Assembly: GCA_031271245.1 (NCBI GenBank)
Contig: JAISWC010000078.1
Coordinates: 1 to 8,615 of the forward strand
Length of the DNA stretch: 8,615 nucleotides
DNA from: Tannerella sp.
GTDB taxonomy: Bacteria > Bacteroidota > Bacteroidia > Bacteroidales > Tannerellaceae
Direction of reading: 5' to 3'
Positions 6,519 to 8,615 of this stretch are shown piece after piece. The position numbers were made by a program, and so were the translations under genes. The notes under the pieces were generated by a model that made no database searches, was not told the origin of the DNA, and was given only the letters and a program-made list of their open reading frames with translations. Each line of letters begins with the position of its first letter. Positions within the stretch are counted from its first letter, which is position 1.

Positions 6519-7847
6519 ATGGAAATATTTTTGATAAAAGCGGCTCAACTGGTTTTGAGTCTGTCTATCCTGGTGCTTGTCCACGAATTTGGACATTTTA
6601 TTTTTGCACGCTGGTTCAAGGTGCGTGTGGAGAAGTTTTACCTGTTTTTCGACCCCTGGTTCTCGCTTTTCAAGTTCAAACCCAAAAACAGCGAGACGGA
6701 ATACGGCGTGGGCTGGTTGCCGCTGGGCGGCTACTGCAAGATATCCGGTATGATAGACGAGTCGATGGACAGGGAACAGATAGCGCAGCCGCCCCAGCCC
6801 TATGAGTTTCGCTCCAAGCCGGCCGGACCGCGCCTGCTGATTATGACCGGCGGCGTACTGTTCAACTTCCTGCTGGCGCTGTTCATCTATTCCATGATTC
6901 TTTTTGCCTGGGGAGATACGTACCTGCCGCTGAAGAACATGAAAATGGGTATGGACTACAGCGATACGTTCAAGGAAATCGGGTTCCGGGACGGCGACAT
7001 CCTCGTGGATGCCGACGGGATGGCGCTGGAACGCCTGAACAGCGACGCGTTCCGCACCGTCATGAACGCCCGCACGGTCACTGTGCTGCGCGACGGCAGC
7101 TCGGCAACCATTTCCATTCCCGATGATATGGGGCAGCGCGTCATGCGCGACAAGCAGGGCTTTGCCTCTCCCCGCATTCCGATGACCGTCAGCCGCCTTT
7201 CGGGCGATGATACTCCTGCCGCCCGCGCCGGCCTGCAACCCGGAGACCGCATTGTCGCCGTCGACGGCAACGCCACGCCCACGTTTTACGACGTCGTCCA
7301 GGAGCTTCGCCGCTTCAGGGAACAGGAAACCACCCTCTCGTACACACGCGACGGACGCGAACAGTCGGTACGCCTGACGCCCGACTCGCTCGGCGTGATT
7401 GGCGTCTATTCGATGACGCCCGATGAACTTTACGAAACCGTCACCCTTACGTATGGCTTTTTTGCCTCTTTTCCGGCGGGCGTCCGCCTGGGCGTTAACA
7501 CGCTAAAAGGATATGTCAGTGACATGAAATATGTCTTTACGAAAGAAGGCGCCACCAGCCTGGGCGGTTTCGGCGCCATCGGCAACCTCTTTCCGGCCGT
7601 ATGGGACGCACGCACGTTCTGGATGATGACGGCTTTCCTGTCCATCATCCTGGCCTTTATGAATATCCTGCCGATTCCGGCGCTGGACGGCGGACATGTC
7701 CTGTTCCTGCTTTACGAAGTGATTGCCCGACGCAAACCCAGCGACAAATTCCTGGAATATGCGCAAATCGCCGGTATGATCCTCCTGTTCACCCTCCTGA
7801 TTTATGCCAATGGAAATGATGTTTTCCGGTGGCTGAAGGGGAGTTGA
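6519..7847 (+). CDS. rseP: Site-2 intramembrane zinc metalloprotease RseP
   Basis: RseP-type (S2P, M50) proteases cut membrane proteins within the bilayer, classically anti-sigma factors and leftover signal peptides. The 442-residue protein has the expected order: a first membrane helix carrying the zinc motif HEFGH (22-26), LPLGGYCKISGM (67-78) on the membrane-associated loop, a second helix in TGGVLFNFLLALFIYSMILF (110-129), a degenerate first PDZ domain (about 150-205), a clearer second PDZ (about 222-292, with ARAGLQPGDRIVAVDG), then helices containing NILPIPALDGGH with the third zinc ligand Asp390. All catalytic residues are present and the C-terminus is complete. In Bacteroidetes, rseP commonly follows dxr, as here, but with the small gene inserted between them. 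I cannot identify its anti-sigma substrate from this window. Confidence 0.95.
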   Translation: MEIFLIKAAQLVLSLSILVLVHEFGHFIFARWFKVRVEKFYLFFDPWFSLFKFKPKNSETEYGVGWLPLGGYCKISGMIDESMDREQIAQPPQPYEFRSKPAGPRLLIMTGGVLFNFLLALFIYSMILFAWGDTYLPLKNMKMGMDYSDTFKEIGFRDGDILVDADGMALERLNSDAFRTVMNARTVTVLRDGSSATISIPDDMGQRVMRDKQGFASPRIPMTVSRLSGDDTPAARAGLQPGDRIVAVDGNATPTFYDVVQELRRFREQETTLSYTRDGREQSVRLTPDSLGVIGVYSMTPDELYETVTLTYGFFASFPAGVRLGVNTLKGYVSDMKYVFTKEGATSLGGFGAIGNLFPAVWDARTFWMMTAFLSIILAFMNILPIPALDGGHVLFLLYEVIARRKPSDKFLEYAQIAGMILLFTLLIYANGNDVFRWLKGS

Positions 7848-8115
7848 AAAACAGTGTCCGGTCTTTTTTCTCGTGCATGGGGTCGGGTCTCGCAAGGCCG
7901 TAAAAATCCCTTCACCTGACGACATTGGGCAGTGCCTCGTCCGAACGGTAATGTCATAAGTTAAGGGGCAAATCGGACTGCTTCAGACTGTCGCCTAAAA
8001 TGTAATCCGCATGTTTTGAGGAAAATACGAACCTTATTTCCACCTTATTTTAATAACAAAACCACCTTGGTAGCAGCAGTAACCGTCGGATATAAAAATG
8101 ACCTTTCATATAACT
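7848..8115. other. Stretch without a recognisable gene between rseP and the mobile-element remnants
   Basis: These 268 bp contain no supported gene, tRNA or rRNA. I see no convincing rseP terminator, although a T-rich run (GTCTTTTTTC, 7863-7872) follows soon after the stop. The part from about 7950 onward becomes AT-rich and could already belong to an insertion-sequence end (for example around TGTCATAAGTTAAGGGG, 7952-7968), but no inverted partner can be found within the window. Confidence 0.4.
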
Positions 8116-8456
8116 AATTTGCAACCGCCTAATATTAGGCGGTTGCAAATTTGGTGACAGTTGATAAGCTTTGATTTGTTCCTGCAATTTAGCCATGCAT
8201 TTTCGCATGTTGCGCAGCTTTCGCTGCAGGAAAACAGGCTCGCTTATTTTGATCAAATTCTTATTGTATTCGGTTTTGGTTTTTACCGTCATGTAAACAG
8301 TTCTGCTGATTTTGCCGGCCGTTGCAACAGTTGCCCCACCGGTACCCTGCGGCTTTTCATCCGGCGATAAGAATCACCCGAAGGACTTTTGGAGGTGTTC
8401 ACGGTAACGGCTGCTTCACGGAATATTTGCCCGACAGGGTTTTTACGTTTGGGACG
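8050..8456 (-). pseudogene. C-terminal remnant of an IS110-family transposase, frameshifted
   Basis: The minus strand from 8456 down encodes RPKRKNPVGQ, then FREAAVTVNTSKSPSGDSYRR (split here for length: FREAAVTVNTSK at 8423-8388, SPSGDSYRRMKSRR at 8387-8346). After a frame change at about 8345 it encodes TVATAGKISRTVYMTV and LQRKLRNMRKCMAKLQEQIK. In this order the blocks match the end of IS110-type (Transposase_20) enzymes: a GNPxLR-like segment, xFYRRMxxR, then ATAHKxARIxYxML. Adding a single G to the GGG run at 8345-8347 restores one continuous frame (RRGTGGATVATAG), so a one-base loss is the likely cause. The N-terminal RuvC-like DEDD half is absent and the fragment ends abruptly at 8456/8457. 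Similarity ends near 8152 at the palindrome. The open frame continues to 8050, but that tail looks non-coding. It is not functional. Confidence 0.7.
8116..8151. repeat. Perfect 36-bp palindrome (possible bidirectional terminator or element end)
   Basis: The sequence AATTTGCAACCGCCTAAT (8116-8133) is followed directly by its exact reverse complement (8134-8151). In RNA this would fold to a stem of about 16 bp with a 4-nt loop, from either strand. It lies exactly where similarity to the IS110-type transposase ends on the minus strand, so a terminator behind that gene is the simplest reading. A palindromic target or repeat unit is the alternative. There is no long T-tract, so terminator function is uncertain. 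Confidence 0.85.
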
Positions 8457-8615
8457 GTAGTCATTGATGCGGGCATTGCAACGGAAGAAAATCCGGAAAT
8501 GCTGACCGGCAATCATTTTGATTACCTTTGCGTATCCCGTTCAAAATTAAAAAATTACAAAACAAACAATGATGATGCGTCTGTAATTGTAGAAGATAAA
8601 AGACATCCCAAAATC
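8457..8615 (+). pseudogene. Internal fragment of an IS1634-like DDE transposase, continuing past the window
   Basis: The frame from 8457 reads VVIDAGIATEENPEMLTGNH and then FDYLCVSRSKLKNYK, continuing open to the last base (53 codons). VVIDAGIATEEN followed by YDYLCVSRxKLKxYK is the pattern around the second catalytic Asp (8466-8468) of IS1634-type transposases of the IS4 superfamily, as I remember them from Bacteroides relatives. Everything before this point, including the N-terminal half and the first catalytic Asp, is missing. The preceding bases belong instead to the oppositely oriented IS110-type fragment. The copy is thus 5'-truncated. Whether its 3' half is intact cannot be told, because the window ends. 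Confidence 0.65.

Noticed and set aside
8098..8157. A 19-codon plus-strand frame starting ATGACCTTTCAT across the palindrome
   Set aside because: It is mostly the palindrome itself, with no sign of coding.
8161..8370. A 69-codon plus-strand frame
   Set aside because: It lies antisense to the IS110-type remnant, which explains the sequence better.
7848..8460. tRNA, rRNA or CRISPR array in the right-hand region
   Set aside because: There is no T-loop-like GTTCRA string with a cloverleaf, no rRNA-like sequence and no regularly spaced repeats.

Overview
The window looks like a chromosomal segment of a Bacteroidales bacterium, perhaps of the Tannerellaceae/Porphyromonadaceae type. Four observations support this: promoters of the Bacteroidetes form (TTTG, about 20 bp, TAnnTTTG); a DUF4290 gene next to murA; a MurA with Asp in place of the usual catalytic Cys; and transposase fragments of kinds common in Bacteroides relatives. 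The core genes look GC-rich by eye, while the intergenic and mobile parts are clearly more AT-rich.

Layout. Positions 69-1583 on the minus strand encode a ThiC-family protein. It keeps most of the ThiC barrel but lacks the C-terminal CX2CX4C cluster motif and the second metal-binding His region. A pair of well-formed divergent promoters lies between it and a plus-strand gene cluster (1793-7847): a DUF4290 protein, murA, rimM, a membrane-anchored M23/LytM peptidase, dxr, a 46-residue charged coiled-coil microprotein and rseP. The cluster is tight. DUF4290 and murA overlap in ATGA and most other gaps are 11-22 nt. The exception is 90 nt after dxr, which contains a probable internal promoter for the microprotein and rseP.

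The cluster is mostly about the cell envelope. MurA commits UDP-GlcNAc to peptidoglycan, the M23 protein probably cuts peptidoglycan, Dxr feeds isoprenoid synthesis (including the undecaprenyl carrier), and RseP is an intramembrane protease. RimM adds a 30S ribosome maturation factor.

From 7848 to the right edge the sequence is a mobile-element graveyard. It holds about 270 bp with no recognisable gene, a perfect 36-bp palindrome, the C-terminal part of an IS110-family transposase on the minus strand broken by a one-base frameshift, and, directly abutting it, the middle of an IS1634-like DDE transposase on the plus strand that runs off the window.

The observations most worth following up are the ThiC-like protein without its catalytic metal sites, the small coiled-coil gene placed just before rseP, and the palindrome with the face-to-face transposase fragments. 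All family assignments are by eye, without database searches.
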